Shown: piece by piece, positions 11,489 to 20,646 of the stretch | Numbering within the stretch: position 1 is the first letter of the stretch | Layout of the letters: every line of letters starts with the position of its first letter | DNA from: Symbiodinium natans | Lineage: Eukaryota; Sar; Dinophyceae; Suessiales; Symbiodiniaceae | Length of the DNA stretch: 64,000 nucleotides | Assembly: GCA_905221605.1 (NCBI GenBank) | Contig: CAJNDS010000326.1 | Span: 45,001 to 109,000, forward strand | Direction of reading: 5' to 3' | Notes under the pieces: model-generated | What the model was told of the DNA's origin: nothing | What the model saw: the letters and a program-made list of their open reading frames with translations, nothing else | Database searches by the model: none | Translations under genes and position numbers: made by a program

Positions 11489-11715
11489 TCAGTCCTTTCT
11501 TTCCTCCTGCTTCAGGATATTCTTTCCAATCCTGACAAGAGCCTTTCCAAGCTCCTCCGGGTAGGTCCCAGACTCCTTCAGAGACTCACTCTTCGAGTGT
11601 TCGTGGTTTCCTGCGCAAACGTACGAAGACAGTTCCCACACGCAGGCAGCACTATTAGAAGCGAACCACCATCTCTTCCAAGTCTTCTCTTTCTTCTCGA
11701 AGCAGCACCTATCTA
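11489..11715 (-). pseudogene. C-terminal part of the copia methyltransferase-like domain, left of the nested element
   Basis: On the minus strand the frame from 11715 is open to TGA at 11489-11491 (about 75 codons). It continues the frame that ends at 20851 on the other side of the nested element, with the shared CT completing the codons. Visible pattern: KKEKTWKRWWFASNSA, a Cys-x-G-N-H-E-H cluster, then SGTYPEELGKAL. To my knowledge this order (KKPW...C..HeH...YP..l) is typical of the C-terminal half of methyltransferase-like tails in dinoflagellate copia polyproteins. The segment is cut off from its N-terminal half by 9.1 kb. Confidence 0.7.
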
Positions 11716-11924
11716 CTTATCGCTTGTGCCAAATTCGGTTTGAACCCAAAAGCCAAGATCTCACAGGAGAAGCAAAACTCAGAACGAGCACTGCATGTCC
11801 CTCTTCTTCTTTTCATCAGTGGGCGAATCACAGATCGCATTCAATCATGTACCGGTGCACACAGCGCGGTGCACATACATTGCACATGCGTCTCACCATA
11901 CACAAACGAACCTCAAGCCCCCTT
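11716..11924 (-). repeat. Split direct repeat beta, outer copy (209 bp)
   Basis: Identical base for base to 12240-12448. Its outer edge is the element terminus; the two terminal bases CT are shared with the target site. Confidence 0.92.
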
Positions 11925-12037
11925 TAAGGGCGAGGCACCTGTACACACAAGACCAATGGGAGTGCCGATGGCACGCAGGGAGTTGCAGCCGCCGCGGCGG
12001 GCCCTGCTACTGCGATGCCCTGGGTGGGCTGGGCGGG
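11925..12037 (-). other. Spacer between inner alpha and outer beta repeats
   Basis: 113 bp, GC-rich, containing GCCGCCGCGGCGGGC, a short near-palindrome. Its position corresponds to the 3' untranslated region of the element; no coding potential. Confidence 0.6.
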
Positions 12038-12241
12038 TCAAAATTTTTGGCACTGAGCTGCAGAGCCAGTGCTGCACACACATCTTCCTGCACATGCAAT
12101 TGCAAATCGTCGTTGGCATACCAAGCAAGACAAGCATCAGAAACTTTTGGGCATCAAACCAAGACCAAACGGCACCCCGTTTTTCTTAGAGACAATTTGG
12201 CAGCAAACGATAAAACACCATTCGCTCGCGAACAGTAAGCT
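12038..12241 (-). repeat. Split direct repeat alpha, inner copy (204 bp)
   Basis: Identical to 20647-20850. It overlaps the inner beta copy by the CT at 12240-12241, so AAGCTTAT at this junction equals what would form if the two element ends were joined. Confidence 0.92.
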
Positions 12242-12448
12242 TATCGCTTGTGCCAAATTCGGTTTGAACCCAAAAGCCAAGATCTCACAGGAGAAGCAAA
12301 ACTCAGAACGAGCACTGCATGTCCCTCTTCTTCTTTTCATCAGTGGGCGAATCACAGATCGCATTCAATCATGTACCGGTGCACACAGCGCGGTGCACAT
12401 ACATTGCACATGCGTCTCACCATACACAAACGAACCTCAAGCCCCCTT
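12240..12448 (-). repeat. Split direct repeat beta, inner copy (209 bp)
   Basis: Identical to 11716-11924. It overlaps the last codons and stop of the Pol ORF, whose C-terminus ends at 12437. Confidence 0.92.
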
Positions 12449-15400
12449 ATTAGCCGACATCCCCAAGCATATGGCATCCAGGTGCTCCGACACATCGGAA
12501 CACGGGACACTGATGCCACCCCACAACAGGTGCTTGGACACCAGCCTCGACGGGAGATCCGCACAGTTTGAAGGGGAAGGAACGCGTGAGAACCAAGGGA
12601 TGAACTCACACCCCACCTCCAAGCTCACGAACATTTTAAGCAGGCTTTTCACAGTTGGGGACCTGCCCCTGCATGAAATCAAAATGTCCCTGACGGAGTT
12701 GTTGTCGATGAAAGCCACAACAGGTGAGTTCGCAACCCTTTTGCCCCAAAGACGGAACGCAAGCAGCACCGCAACAAACTCAGCCTCCATTATGATCGTG
12801 TCTTTGTTGATCTCACCCAGGAGCTTCCGGACGTCACTGTCAAGGGCGTGGGAGAAACCGGCAACCAACACACCCTTATCATCAAACAAGAGACCACCAA
12901 CACCACAAGGCAGCACGGGGTCATCCTTCGAATAGGATGCATCAGTGAAGACATACCAGGTTTGCTGTTTGTTGACTTGGACTAGCCTAGGGCGTCCACT
13001 GTCCAACATGTCGACCAGCGAGGTGAAAGTATCAATGCACTCCGCCGGCAGATCAGGAGGGGCACCCCCATGGGCGTAATCAGAAAGCTGCTGCATGCAA
13101 AACTTGCTCTGACGCCCAAACAGCTGTCCACTTGCAAACTGGAGCTTACCCCTTAGCTTGAGTGCTTGAGGCGCACTCATGCGTCGGTCTTTCTGGGCCT
13201 GCTTCATAGTCTCTACGAGGAGCTGAACTCTCTTTTCCGTGTTGCAAATGGTCACACGACCCAAGTGGGCGCTCGAAAGCACTATGTCAACCCCTAACGC
13301 ACAAAAGGTTTCCGCAAACGGCACATCCTTTTTCCCACCTTGGGCCAGGTCCCAACCTAACAGGGCGAAGAGCAAGGTGATTGTTTGGTGCACATTAGCC
13401 ACCTGCGAGCCCCTAGCAACCGACACGAAGTCGTCAAAGTAGTGGGACCAGCAAAGGGCGAAGAAGAATGCGCCAAGGTGCCATACCGAGTTAACGGTCC
13501 TCAGAAAAGTCGACACTGACTTGACTGCCCCGAAAGGGAGTGCGTGCAGCTGAAACACCACTACCCTCTTCAGATCAGGATCCCGCAGCCCAATGTACGA
13601 AGCCCAGGCCCCTGCCGGGTCCAAAGCCAGCTGCCTGTAGGCACTAACCAGGTCATAGAACCTTCCCTTGAGACTACACCCTGGTTGCGCTCGCATCAGA
13701 GACAGGCACAAGCCTGCGATGACGTCGACGGTCTGGGGGCGCACGGTCTCCGACGTCTCCACGGAGCTGTTGACTCCCGACCCTGAGAAGTCGTCAATCA
13801 ATCTGATTTTCCCATCCTGCTCGATCCCGAACCGTCGTGACACTATGGCATCAGGTGGCAGCTGATCCACCTCTATGGGACCTGACAGCCAGCCCTTGTC
13901 ACGCTCCTCGAGAGTTTTCGTCTGGACCTCGCGATCCAGAGCCTCCCCTTGAGACTTGATGGTGGACAAAAGGGCCGCCCTAGAGGTGGGCGCATCTCTT
14001 TTGAGTTGGTCAACGGTGACTGACGCCGGCTTGAACTTCGGGGCAAACACGCCTGTATCGGGCACCGGGCCTCCCAGGTTAGTACCCGAGATTACTTCAT
14101 CGAAGATGGACACATCGTCGTAGGAAGCCTCAACCATCATCGCCTTCCACAAGAGGAGACGTTTGGGCTTTAGGATCGTAGCGACCTGTTTATGCATAGA
14201 GGCCTTCAGCGCTTCTTCCTCGCTCCTGAGGTCCTGCGCAAGCTTAAGCCACTTAGCAAACTGGCGCGCTCTCAAACCGCACAACTCCGACTCGGACAAC
14301 GAGGCATGGGTGCACACAGCATCTTTGAGGACTTGCGGCAGGGAGACCTCAAGGGTTCTGGGATGGCCGGCTTTAACGGCCTCGCGGACAAACTGTTCCG
14401 GGGAGAAAGGGATACCCCAAACAAGCTCGTTCCAGAGCTCCGCGGCAGTACCACAACCTTTGTTTCCAGAACCAGCGCTCGAACTCCCCTGCTTAACCGG
14501 GACTATTTGCAGCAGCTGGGCGTCGGCTGGCACCGAGCGCTCGGGGCAGACGGCCACGTGGGGCAGGGGCCAGGGGTCCTTAAGGCGGGCACGCAGGGGC
14601 ACCGGACAGGAGACAGAAGGGGGGACCCGTACTCGCAAAATGCGAGCATGCTCAGGCACGCGGGGCCCCGTCACAGAGGCTTTCGGCTGACTCCCGACCT
14701 GGCCACGGACAAGAGACAACTGGAGCCCGGCAGGTGAGGGCGGCTTGGGCGGGCAAGCTTGGAAGAACGCCTGGGCGAGGGCACGCGCCAGTGGCAGCGA
14801 ATACGCAGCTTCCAACGACGTAGAGAAGCCGTTAGGCGCCTCTGGCGCCACCCCCCACGGCAGGTGACGTTGAGCGCAAGACTGCCCAGGGCAGGACTTG
14901 CAGATGCAGTCAAACGCACCCCGGGTATACGCAATGGCCGTCCACTTCGGACGACGGCTGCCGTAGGCGCAACTCTGGAATGCAGTGAACCGAAGGAGGT
15001 GTGCGATGCGTGCAAACATGGAAGTGCGCCAGTAGAGACTTTGTCGAGGGTTCTCGACACCGATGACAAGGTTACGGGAGGCAGCCTCAAGAACCAAATC
15101 AGAAACACAATCGTAAAGCTGGTTCGCTAAGGTGACTCGGAGAAGGGATTGACCTTTTAGCTGCGGCAGCCCGTTCGGAAACTTCTCCGATCGGAGAGGG
15201 GGGGGCCCCGGAACCCCTTTGATCTCCCTTGCTCGGCTGGCCGTCCCACATGGTGGAGCGAACCAAATACCCACGCAGTTGGGCATTGCCAGCCAACGTC
15301 GGACCAACTCAACGCCTTCCGTTGTACACAAGTCGACAAGATGAACATGACAGGCGGCGCCAGGGACGCGCTTATGATCGACGGCAATGGCGTCAAAACC

Positions 15401-16414
15401 AAGTTGCTTAAGGCAGGCGGATAGCCTGGACATGCCAGAAAAGACCTCAATAATGAACGCGGGTCGGGAAGACAGCTCAGGCTCTTGCGTAGGCTCCGGT
15501 GCGGGGTTGCTGAGCGGAGGAACATCCGCCAGTGCTGGAAGGAAATCCGGTGGCAACGGGAAGCCAAGCTCGAGGAGGGCTTGGGGGACCTCAAGCTTAA
15601 CTGAGGGCATATAAGGCAGCGCATATGCCACAAGGACCACGCGACGGCCTTGCCAGGGTTCAGTCATATGCCAGTGATCCTTAGCAGGCAGCTCGAGACA
15701 ACCATCATCGAACTTGAGCACACGACCCTGAATGGGAGAGCCTTGAACAGGGCGGACATCGTGCCCGGGGCCTTCACACCACACACCGCCCCCGGAGAAA
15801 TCCGAAAGCTTAAACACAAGATTAGGAGACGGGCCGTTATGGGAGTCACGATGAGGCTCAGTGGGAATGTCACAGAATATGGCAAGCGAAGTGAACACCG
15901 CAGACGGCCGGCGCTGCCGAACGAAGGCACAGAGGACCTGCGCGACTTTTGGGAAGCGGGCCACATTGGCCCGAAGACCCAGCACACCCCCTCGCCGGTA
16001 CAGACCAGTGAAGAATGAGCTTCCTGACGCTGCCTTGTGAGGCGCCTCATGTGGAAGGAGCTCCCACAGGGAGAGCACAGAGTGAGGATCAATGAGTTTG
16101 CCCTGGAGAAGTTGCTCAGCAAGTTCCTCAGGGTCACTGACAGAAGCGCACGAATTCAGGTGGGAGGTTGGCTCAGGAACATGGGAAACCGGGGGCTCAG
16201 CCGCAACATGGTGCACAGCTTGACTGACCACAGCGGGAGCCTCATGGAAGGTTGGCTCAGGAGCATGGGAAACCGGGGGCTCAGCCGCAACATGGAGCAC
16301 AGCTTGACTGACCACAGCGGGAGCCTCAGCTCCAGTTTCCTCATGTGGCGGAACCGCTGGCAACAAGGGCTCATCCGACGTTGAAGCAGCAAGTCCCGCC
16401 TCTGGCACTGACTG
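12437..16414 (-). CDS. Pol: 2OG-Fe(II) dioxygenase-like + cytosine-methyltransferase-like + reverse transcriptase + RNase H
   Basis: About 1325 codons following the UGA (numbering here from the GTG at 16408). A 28-residue tandem duplication lies at ~25-85. Dioxygenase-like segment ~165-265: EPHRDSHN (H186, D188), GGGVWCEG, then HWHMTEPWQGRR (H245 or H247, R255/R256), matching HxD...H...R of 2-oxoglutarate/Fe(II) oxygenases. Methyltransferase-like ~318-550: EVFSGMSRLS (motif I), FAPPCGTASRARE (motif IV, C387), IGVENPRQS (motif VI). RT ~855-1045: IRLIDDFSGS, YDLVSAYRQL (D919), LPFG, YFDDF (D992, D993). RNase H ~1150-1290: TDASYS (D1156), MEAE, IDNNS (D1235), SNCADLPSR. All key residues are present. 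Canonical DIRS1 puts its methyltransferase after RNase H; here it precedes RT. The oxygenase call is by motif only. Confidence 0.85.
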   Translation of the reverse strand, partial: QSVPEAGLAASTSDEPLLPAVPPHEETGAEAPAVVSQAVLHVAAEPPVSHAPEPTFHEAPAVVSQAVHHVAAEPPVSHVPEPTSHLNSCASVSDPEELAEQLLQGKLIDPHSVLSLWELLPHEAPHKAASGSSFFTGLYRRGGVLGLRANVARFPKVAQVLCAFVRQRRPSAVFTSLAIFCDIPTEPHRDSHNGPSPNLVFKLSDFSGGGVWCEGPGHDVRPVQGSPIQGRVLKFDDGCLELPAKDHWHMTEPWQGRRVVLVAYALPYMPSVKLEVPQALLELGFPLPPDFLPALADVPPLSNPAPEPTQEPELSSRPAFIIEVFSGMSRLSACLKQLGFDAIAVDHKRVPGAACHVHLVDLCTTEGVELVRRWLAMPNCVGIWFAPPCGTASRAREIKGVPGPPPLRSEKFPNGLPQLKGQSLLRVTLANQLYDCVSDLVLEAASRNLVIGVENPRQSLYWRTSMFARIAHLLRFTAFQSCAYGSRRPKWTAIAYTRGAFDCICKSCPGQSCAQRHLPWGVAPEAPNGFSTSLEAAYSLPLARALAQAFFQACPPKPPSPAGLQLSLVRGQVGSQPKASVTGPRVPEHARILRVRVPPSVSCPVPLRARLKDPWPLPHVAVCPERSVPADAQLLQIVPVKQGSSSAGSGNKGCGTAAELWNELVWGIPFSPEQFVREAVKAGHPRTLEVSLPQVLKDAVCTHASLSESELCGLRARQFAKWLKLAQDLRSEEEALKASMHKQVATILKPKRLLLWKAMMVEASYDDVSIFDEVISGTNLGGPVPDTGVFAPKFKPASVTVDQLKRDAPTSRAALLSTIKSQGEALDREVQTKTLEERDKGWLSGPIEVDQLPPDAIVSRRFGIEQDGKIRLIDDFSGSGVNSSVETSETVRPQTVDVIAGLCLSLMRAQPGCSLKGRFYDLVSAYRQLALDPAGAWASYIGLRDPDLKRVVVFQLHALPFGAVKSVSTFLRTVNSVWHLGAFFFALCWSHYFDDFVSVARGSQVANVHQTITLLFALLGWDLAQGGKKDVPFAETFCALGVDIVLSSAHLGRVTICNTEKRVQLLVETMKQAQKDRRMSAPQALKLRGKLQFASGQLFGRQSKFCMQQLSDYAHGGAPPDLPAECIDTFTSLVDMLDSGRPRLVQVNKQQTWYVFTDASYSKDDPVLPCGVGGLLFDDKGVLVAGFSHALDSDVRKLLGEINKDTIIMEAEFVAVLLAFRLWGKRVANSPVVAFIDNNSVRDILISCRGRSPTVKSLLKMFVSLEVGCEFIPWFSRVPSPSNCADLPSRLVSKHLLWGGISVPCSDVSEHLDAICLGMSANKGA
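16167..16335 (-). repeat. Two tandem 84-bp copies inside Pol
   Basis: Period 84 bp (for example CTCAGGAACATGGG at 16172 and CTCAGGAGCATGGG at 16256), encoding the duplicated 28-residue AVVSQAV-HVAAEPPVSH module in the disordered N-terminus of Pol. Confidence 0.8.
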
Positions 16415-16417
16415 TCA
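16415..16417 (-). promoter_or_regulatory. Candidate readthrough stop codon between Gag and Pol
   Basis: Codon order is GAG TGA CAG TCA GTG, with both ORFs in the same frame. UGA followed by C is the leakiest stop context known in other eukaryotes. No in-frame ATG occurs in Pol until about residue 248, inside the dioxygenase-like segment, so Pol needs readthrough or another non-AUG route. Confidence 0.6.
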
Positions 16418-17608
16418 CTCCTTGTGATCCCGGATGGGATGCGGTTGGAAACACTTGCAACACAGGTGCTTGCGGGGACATGTGGTGGCGGAACACTTGC
16501 ACTTGTCCCCATGCAGGTTGTAGTCAAAACAGAGGGCCTCACCCGTAGGGGCGTTAGCAACGCCTCCTTTCTGGAGAATCTCCTTGGGGATACGGGCGGC
16601 GAAGGACGTTTTGCCTTTGCCTTTGCCACTGCTCTTGGGGCCACCTTTGAGCTTCTTCTCTCCCGGTTCGAGCTTTCGCTTGAGTTCACGGCGCTCTTTG
16701 TTTCCATTGCCCTGCTTCTGCGGAAGCGGCATCAAGGCCATGGAGACGTGGTAGCTTTCAAGCGCTGAGGTCAACGCATCATCCATTGGGAAACTTCCGT
16801 CTGTGGCTGCACGCGGTTGAATACCCAGTTCGATCATGCGGACAAACACCTGCCGATCGGCTTCCACCAACTGTGCCACAGAGCAGCGTGCAAAACCTGG
16901 AGGGGGTTCCCGATGAAGGTTGCTGAACAACCGGGAGATGTACTTCTCATAGGCCGTGTAGGTGACGCTCTGAGCAAACACATAGGCAATACCCCGGCGA
17001 CGAAGGGCCTCCTGGACTTGCAACGCGCTATGAGTTGGCATACTCATGGCATCATCCGTTTCCTTGATCACCAACTTGGAGCTTTCAAGTTCAAGCTGGC
17101 GAGATGCACCTTTGGAGTGGGTAACTTCATGTGTCCTCGATACACATCTATCAGGGCTGAGGTACTTCAACTGATTGGCGGACTCCTGCCTGACACAATC
17201 CTCTAAGACACATCGCCCAGGTTCCATGCCGCCTTCAATGAGCACGCCCGGAAGCCGACCCCGCAGGTGCTGCAGACGCCGGTCCCTTTCCGCCTCCGGC
17301 ATTTTTCTGGAGGTACCTTCCGGGTCAGAAACTTGCAGGCGCAAGTCAGCCAAAACCAGCGTCTGCGCTTCAAAGACAAGGCGGCGCACACATGCCCTGC
17401 CCGCCGCATTGGCTCCAGGTGTGGTAGCTGCACAGAATGCATTGAAGGCTGACTCAGGGATGACCTGACCAGGCTGACCCACTGCATAAGCCAATTGACC
17501 CAGGCTGGTGAACCCACCGACACGAAGCTCCGCTAGCACATCATCAGGGCATTTGATCTCGCGGGCGCGCTGGACGAAGTGGGCCTCAGACTCAATCAAG
17601 GAAGACAT
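16415..17608 (-). CDS. Gag-like protein with C-terminal Cys/His cluster
   Basis: 397 residues from ATG 17608. The N-terminal two thirds are helical with no strong motif. Residues ~300-345 are highly basic (KERRELKRKLEPGEKKLKGG, then GKGKGK). The last ~40 residues have a Cys/His-rich cluster, CFDYNLHGDKCKCSATTCP then HLCCKCFQPHPIRDH, compatible with one or two small zinc-binding knuckles of CCCH/CCHC type. Position just upstream of Pol, the basic region and the terminal Cys/His cluster support a nucleocapsid/Gag role (RNA binding and packaging). It ends at a UGA in frame with Pol. Confidence 0.7.
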   Translation of the reverse strand: MSSLIESEAHFVQRAREIKCPDDVLAELRVGGFTSLGQLAYAVGQPGQVIPESAFNAFCAATTPGANAAGRACVRRLVFEAQTLVLADLRLQVSDPEGTSRKMPEAERDRRLQHLRGRLPGVLIEGGMEPGRCVLEDCVRQESANQLKYLSPDRCVSRTHEVTHSKGASRQLELESSKLVIKETDDAMSMPTHSALQVQEALRRRGIAYVFAQSVTYTAYEKYISRLFSNLHREPPPGFARCSVAQLVEADRQVFVRMIELGIQPRAATDGSFPMDDALTSALESYHVSMALMPLPQKQGNGNKERRELKRKLEPGEKKLKGGPKSSGKGKGKTSFAARIPKEILQKGGVANAPTGEALCFDYNLHGDKCKCSATTCPRKHLCCKCFQPHPIRDHKE

Positions 17609-18046
17609 GGCACGGAGAACCTACGCTGCACAAACAATGAGGAAGCCACACCTGATCACATCACATGCACAACGTGGTAGGAGACTCCGTACGAACACCA
17701 CTCAACTCAATGAACTACAAAGAACATGTCCGCATTCTACAACTGCGAGCCTGGTTTTGGAACATCGCATGCACAATCCAACACTCACATGCTGAATGTG
17801 TGGCCCCTGGGCCCCCCCCATTGCCCATAAAGCCCATTGGCTAGGCATTGGCACCATGTGCCTCAAGGCTCATACGGGACCATGTCCTTGCCTTGACTTC
17901 AAAAACCGACATCTAGCCGGCAACAGCATACTGCAGCTCTCGCTTCCTCACATTAGCCCCTGGGCACATGTCGCTACCATGTAGCAATCTCTTTTCTTCG
18001 CCATAGCGAGTGGAAACGAACTCATCCGTCTCCCATCCACACCTCA
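17609..18046 (-). other. 438-bp gap between recombinase and Gag-like ORFs
   Basis: No ORF of note and no recognised signal. It may hold the promoter or trans-splice acceptor for the Gag-Pol message. Confidence 0.4.
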
Positions 18047-20230
18047 TCACATGTTGCGTTTGCAAGTGCGACACTCTGGATTCATAAGATCCTCCTCAGA
18101 AGGCAAGACGTACATTGCCGTGCGTGGGCGCCCACACACAAGGATGTTGTCGCCATAACCATGGTGAAGAACTCCGGATCTGGAGTGCTTTACCCATGTT
18201 CCAGTGCCTTGTACAGGGTTCCCGCTTGGAACAGGTACCCGATCATCGACCCGCACGGGGTCGGGTGATGTCGGCGATTCACTCGAGCCCGATGACTCAC
18301 TCGAGCTATCGGAGGAAGACGATTCCTCCTCACCGGAACTTTCAACCTTGATAGCAGGTGTTAACGAGGCACTAAGGTATGCCTGAGTCGGCAACAAGCC
18401 CTTGCCTTGTGTTGGCCCATCTGCAGAAGGTGGCTGCGGGGGGAACGCCCACATGTGTCCCCGAGGTGCATCAGGAGAGAACTCAAGCTGTCTGATGGCA
18501 TCCATGACTGTTTCCAGCTCCCTCACGGGCCCCATGCTCAACTCCACGGAGTACACAGCCTCAGTTCCTTCCACCGCCGTGACATGTCTGCCCAAACATG
18601 AGCGGACCTCTTTCTTGGCACCAGCCTTGCTGGCCCAAGAGATGCACGTTCTTTTCAAGCTGTGTGAAGAGACCGCCTTATCTTTAAGCACAAGCCTTAG
18701 GAAAGCTGAGACTTCCCCTGCCGTAATGGCTCTGCGAGCCAACACGCCATTGGCTAGGGGCGGGCGGAAGAGCGCAGCACCAACATGCCCATGTAACAGA
18801 AGACCAACCTTCTCAAAGGCACACTTGCACGTCTCAAACCATTCATGATCCGCAATTCCACGCAACGGAATCAGGATTGGTAGCAGCTGCGCGACCCTTC
18901 TGGCTGCCCTTGCGGTCTTATGCTGCTTAACCCGGATTACCACATAGCCATCGCGGCCTTCTCCGTCCACATCCACGTACGCCACCTTACGGAAGTCCGA
19001 TTGTCTGGCACGTGCATACAAGCACAGGAGACAATATCCGGCAAAGGCTCGATCCCAATCCGATGTATCGTGTCCATGCAACAGGGAATGAAGGATACGA
19101 ACTTGTGCCACAGTGAGCGGGGGTGCCTGTTGGAGGTCACCAAGGTTAGCCAACATACGCTCAGCCGCGCCAACACACTTGCGGCTTATTTTGCAAGGGA
19201 TGTTTCTTACATCCATCACGAAGTAAGCAAAGCGCAGGGCGGACAAGAAGGATGAGGCTTTGGACGGTGGGGCCTGCGAACCATCCAAGAATTGCATGTA
19301 CCTCCAAAACATGTCATCAGTGAAAGGATCGAGATTTGCACCAACAATGGTATCAAACCACCTCAGGAACGTGAGGATGCTACCTGCTCTCTTGGAGGCT
19401 GTTCCTGCGGCCCTCGACCCAATGCATGCTTCCAGCGCCTGTGGATCGACTTCGCACTCAGGGTGCATCTTGCGGTTCCTCCGCATAATCACGATCCACT
19501 TATCAACCGCAAGCCTCACTGCTTTGCTTTGCTGGGCATCAACATCAACATCGGAAAGGACTTTGAAAACAGATGACGCAAGGTCCCCAGGCACGACCGA
19601 CTCCTGTTGCTCATCGAACGAAGTGAAAGGCTTGCACGGAAGCGACTGGGGGGTCCAGACTTCTGTTTCACGCATAGAAAGGGGTGGCATTTTAAGCTCT
19701 GAAGACACCGAGGACTCACCAAAGATTGCACTCACAGCAGGCAGCTCCCAAGGCAACACAACATCAGACAGGCCCCTATCCGCTAACCGCACAAAGCTGT
19801 CGGCAAACACATCACCCACGGTACGCGCCATTTTTGCAGGAGGCTCGCTGACGGACGGTTTCTCAGACTCAGACACCTGTGAGTCTTCCCTAATGGCGTC
19901 ATGGTCTGCAGACTGGCTCAACAACTCATCACGCGCACATGTTCGGCATGAGGTATGCCCAGAGCTGAGTTCAGACACTTCAGGGTTGACGTCGACCATA
20001 AAGTCTTCTGCCGCCGAAACAGGGGAGTTTTCGTCACCCCAATCTAGGCCATCAACTTCTGCATCCAACGGCCTTGGCAACCGCAACAACGGCCCAGAGG
20101 ACTGCACACCAGCCCCAAATGGGGGCAACTCAAAGGGAACGATAGGAAGGACTGGCGGCCCATCATCTTCACTGACATGACCGACCGAAAGATCATCCCC
20201 CCCTATATCCGGCAAACTATCCTCAGACAT
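18047..20230 (-). CDS. Tyrosine recombinase of the split-direct-repeat element
   Basis: 727 residues starting at ATG 20230. Residues 1-200 are acidic and disordered. A core-binding-like helical region (~275-365; RAGSILTFLRWF, SFLSALRFAYFVMDV) precedes the catalytic domain (~370-570). Candidate catalytic residues: R409 in ARARQSD, K438 in VKQHKT, H523 in SSHSLKRT, H549 in LGRHVTA and nucleophile Y560 in EAVYSVE. In the usual H-x-x-R box the fourth residue is Lys (HSLK), with Arg next to it. The C-terminus is Ser/Glu-rich with a final Cys/basic tail. Tyrosine recombinases insert the circular cDNA by strand exchange. A 438-bp gap separates this ORF from the Gag-like ORF, so separate or trans-spliced mRNAs are plausible. 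Confidence 0.88.
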   Translation of the reverse strand: MSEDSLPDIGGDDLSVGHVSEDDGPPVLPIVPFELPPFGAGVQSSGPLLRLPRPLDAEVDGLDWGDENSPVSAAEDFMVDVNPEVSELSSGHTSCRTCARDELLSQSADHDAIREDSQVSESEKPSVSEPPAKMARTVGDVFADSFVRLADRGLSDVVLPWELPAVSAIFGESSVSSELKMPPLSMRETEVWTPQSLPCKPFTSFDEQQESVVPGDLASSVFKVLSDVDVDAQQSKAVRLAVDKWIVIMRRNRKMHPECEVDPQALEACIGSRAAGTASKRAGSILTFLRWFDTIVGANLDPFTDDMFWRYMQFLDGSQAPPSKASSFLSALRFAYFVMDVRNIPCKISRKCVGAAERMLANLGDLQQAPPLTVAQVRILHSLLHGHDTSDWDRAFAGYCLLCLYARARQSDFRKVAYVDVDGEGRDGYVVIRVKQHKTARAARRVAQLLPILIPLRGIADHEWFETCKCAFEKVGLLLHGHVGAALFRPPLANGVLARRAITAGEVSAFLRLVLKDKAVSSHSLKRTCISWASKAGAKKEVRSCLGRHVTAVEGTEAVYSVELSMGPVRELETVMDAIRQLEFSPDAPRGHMWAFPPQPPSADGPTQGKGLLPTQAYLSASLTPAIKVESSGEEESSSSDSSSESSGSSESPTSPDPVRVDDRVPVPSGNPVQGTGTWVKHSRSGVLHHGYGDNILVCGRPRTAMYVLPSEEDLMNPECRTCKRNM

Positions 20231-20248
20231 TGCACCACGAAGAGGTCG

Positions 20249-20560
20249 TTAACCAGGCAAAGACAGGAGCTGGCGATAACACGACTGCACCCAATGGGTG
20301 GCAGCACCAAAGCTGGTCCAATCAGACAGCGTGAGATACAGAAGAAAACGGGCCCCTTCACGCCGACTAACAAGGAGGCCACGGAAACTGGGCTCAACAA
20401 TGTAGCTGAAAATATCAGGTGGTGCGTCCAAGCAGCGCTGAAGTGCAGGCACGTGAAAGTGCAAAGGTCGAATGCGCACGGGCACAAAAACAAAGGAGGG
20501 CACAGGCACCCGGAAATCGTCGGAAGACGATGTGGAGGCACTTGATGCAGACAGGTCCAT
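20249..20560 (-). CDS. Small ORF upstream of the recombinase
   Basis: 103 codons from ATG (MDLSASSAS...) ending 18 bases before the recombinase ATG. It has a Ser-rich N-terminus, then a hydrophobic/basic body (FVFVPVRIRPLHFHVPALQ, ARFLLYLTLSDW). Not recognised. It may be a real leader protein or a chance frame; it lies just inside the 5' alpha repeat where the element transcript must start. Confidence 0.3.
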   Translation of the reverse strand: MDLSASSASTSSSDDFRVPVPSFVFVPVRIRPLHFHVPALQRCLDAPPDIFSYIVEPSFRGLLVSRREGARFLLYLTLSDWTSFGAATHWVQSCYRQLLSLPG

Positions 20561-20646
20561 CCACTTCCCGATCGCGGGAAGCTTGCACGAAACTAAAGCC
20601 TTAGCACCTCGTTAAGAGCCACTAGACTAGAACACGGCCTCCAGTC

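Noticed and set aside
12069-12935. Plus-strand ORF across the inner split repeats
   Set aside because: It overlaps the well-supported minus-strand Pol C-terminus and repeat DNA; no protein motif.
14163-14737. Plus-strand ORFs opposite the methylase-RT linker
   Set aside because: Antisense to the Pol frame, Arg/Ser/Gly-rich by complementarity, no motif.
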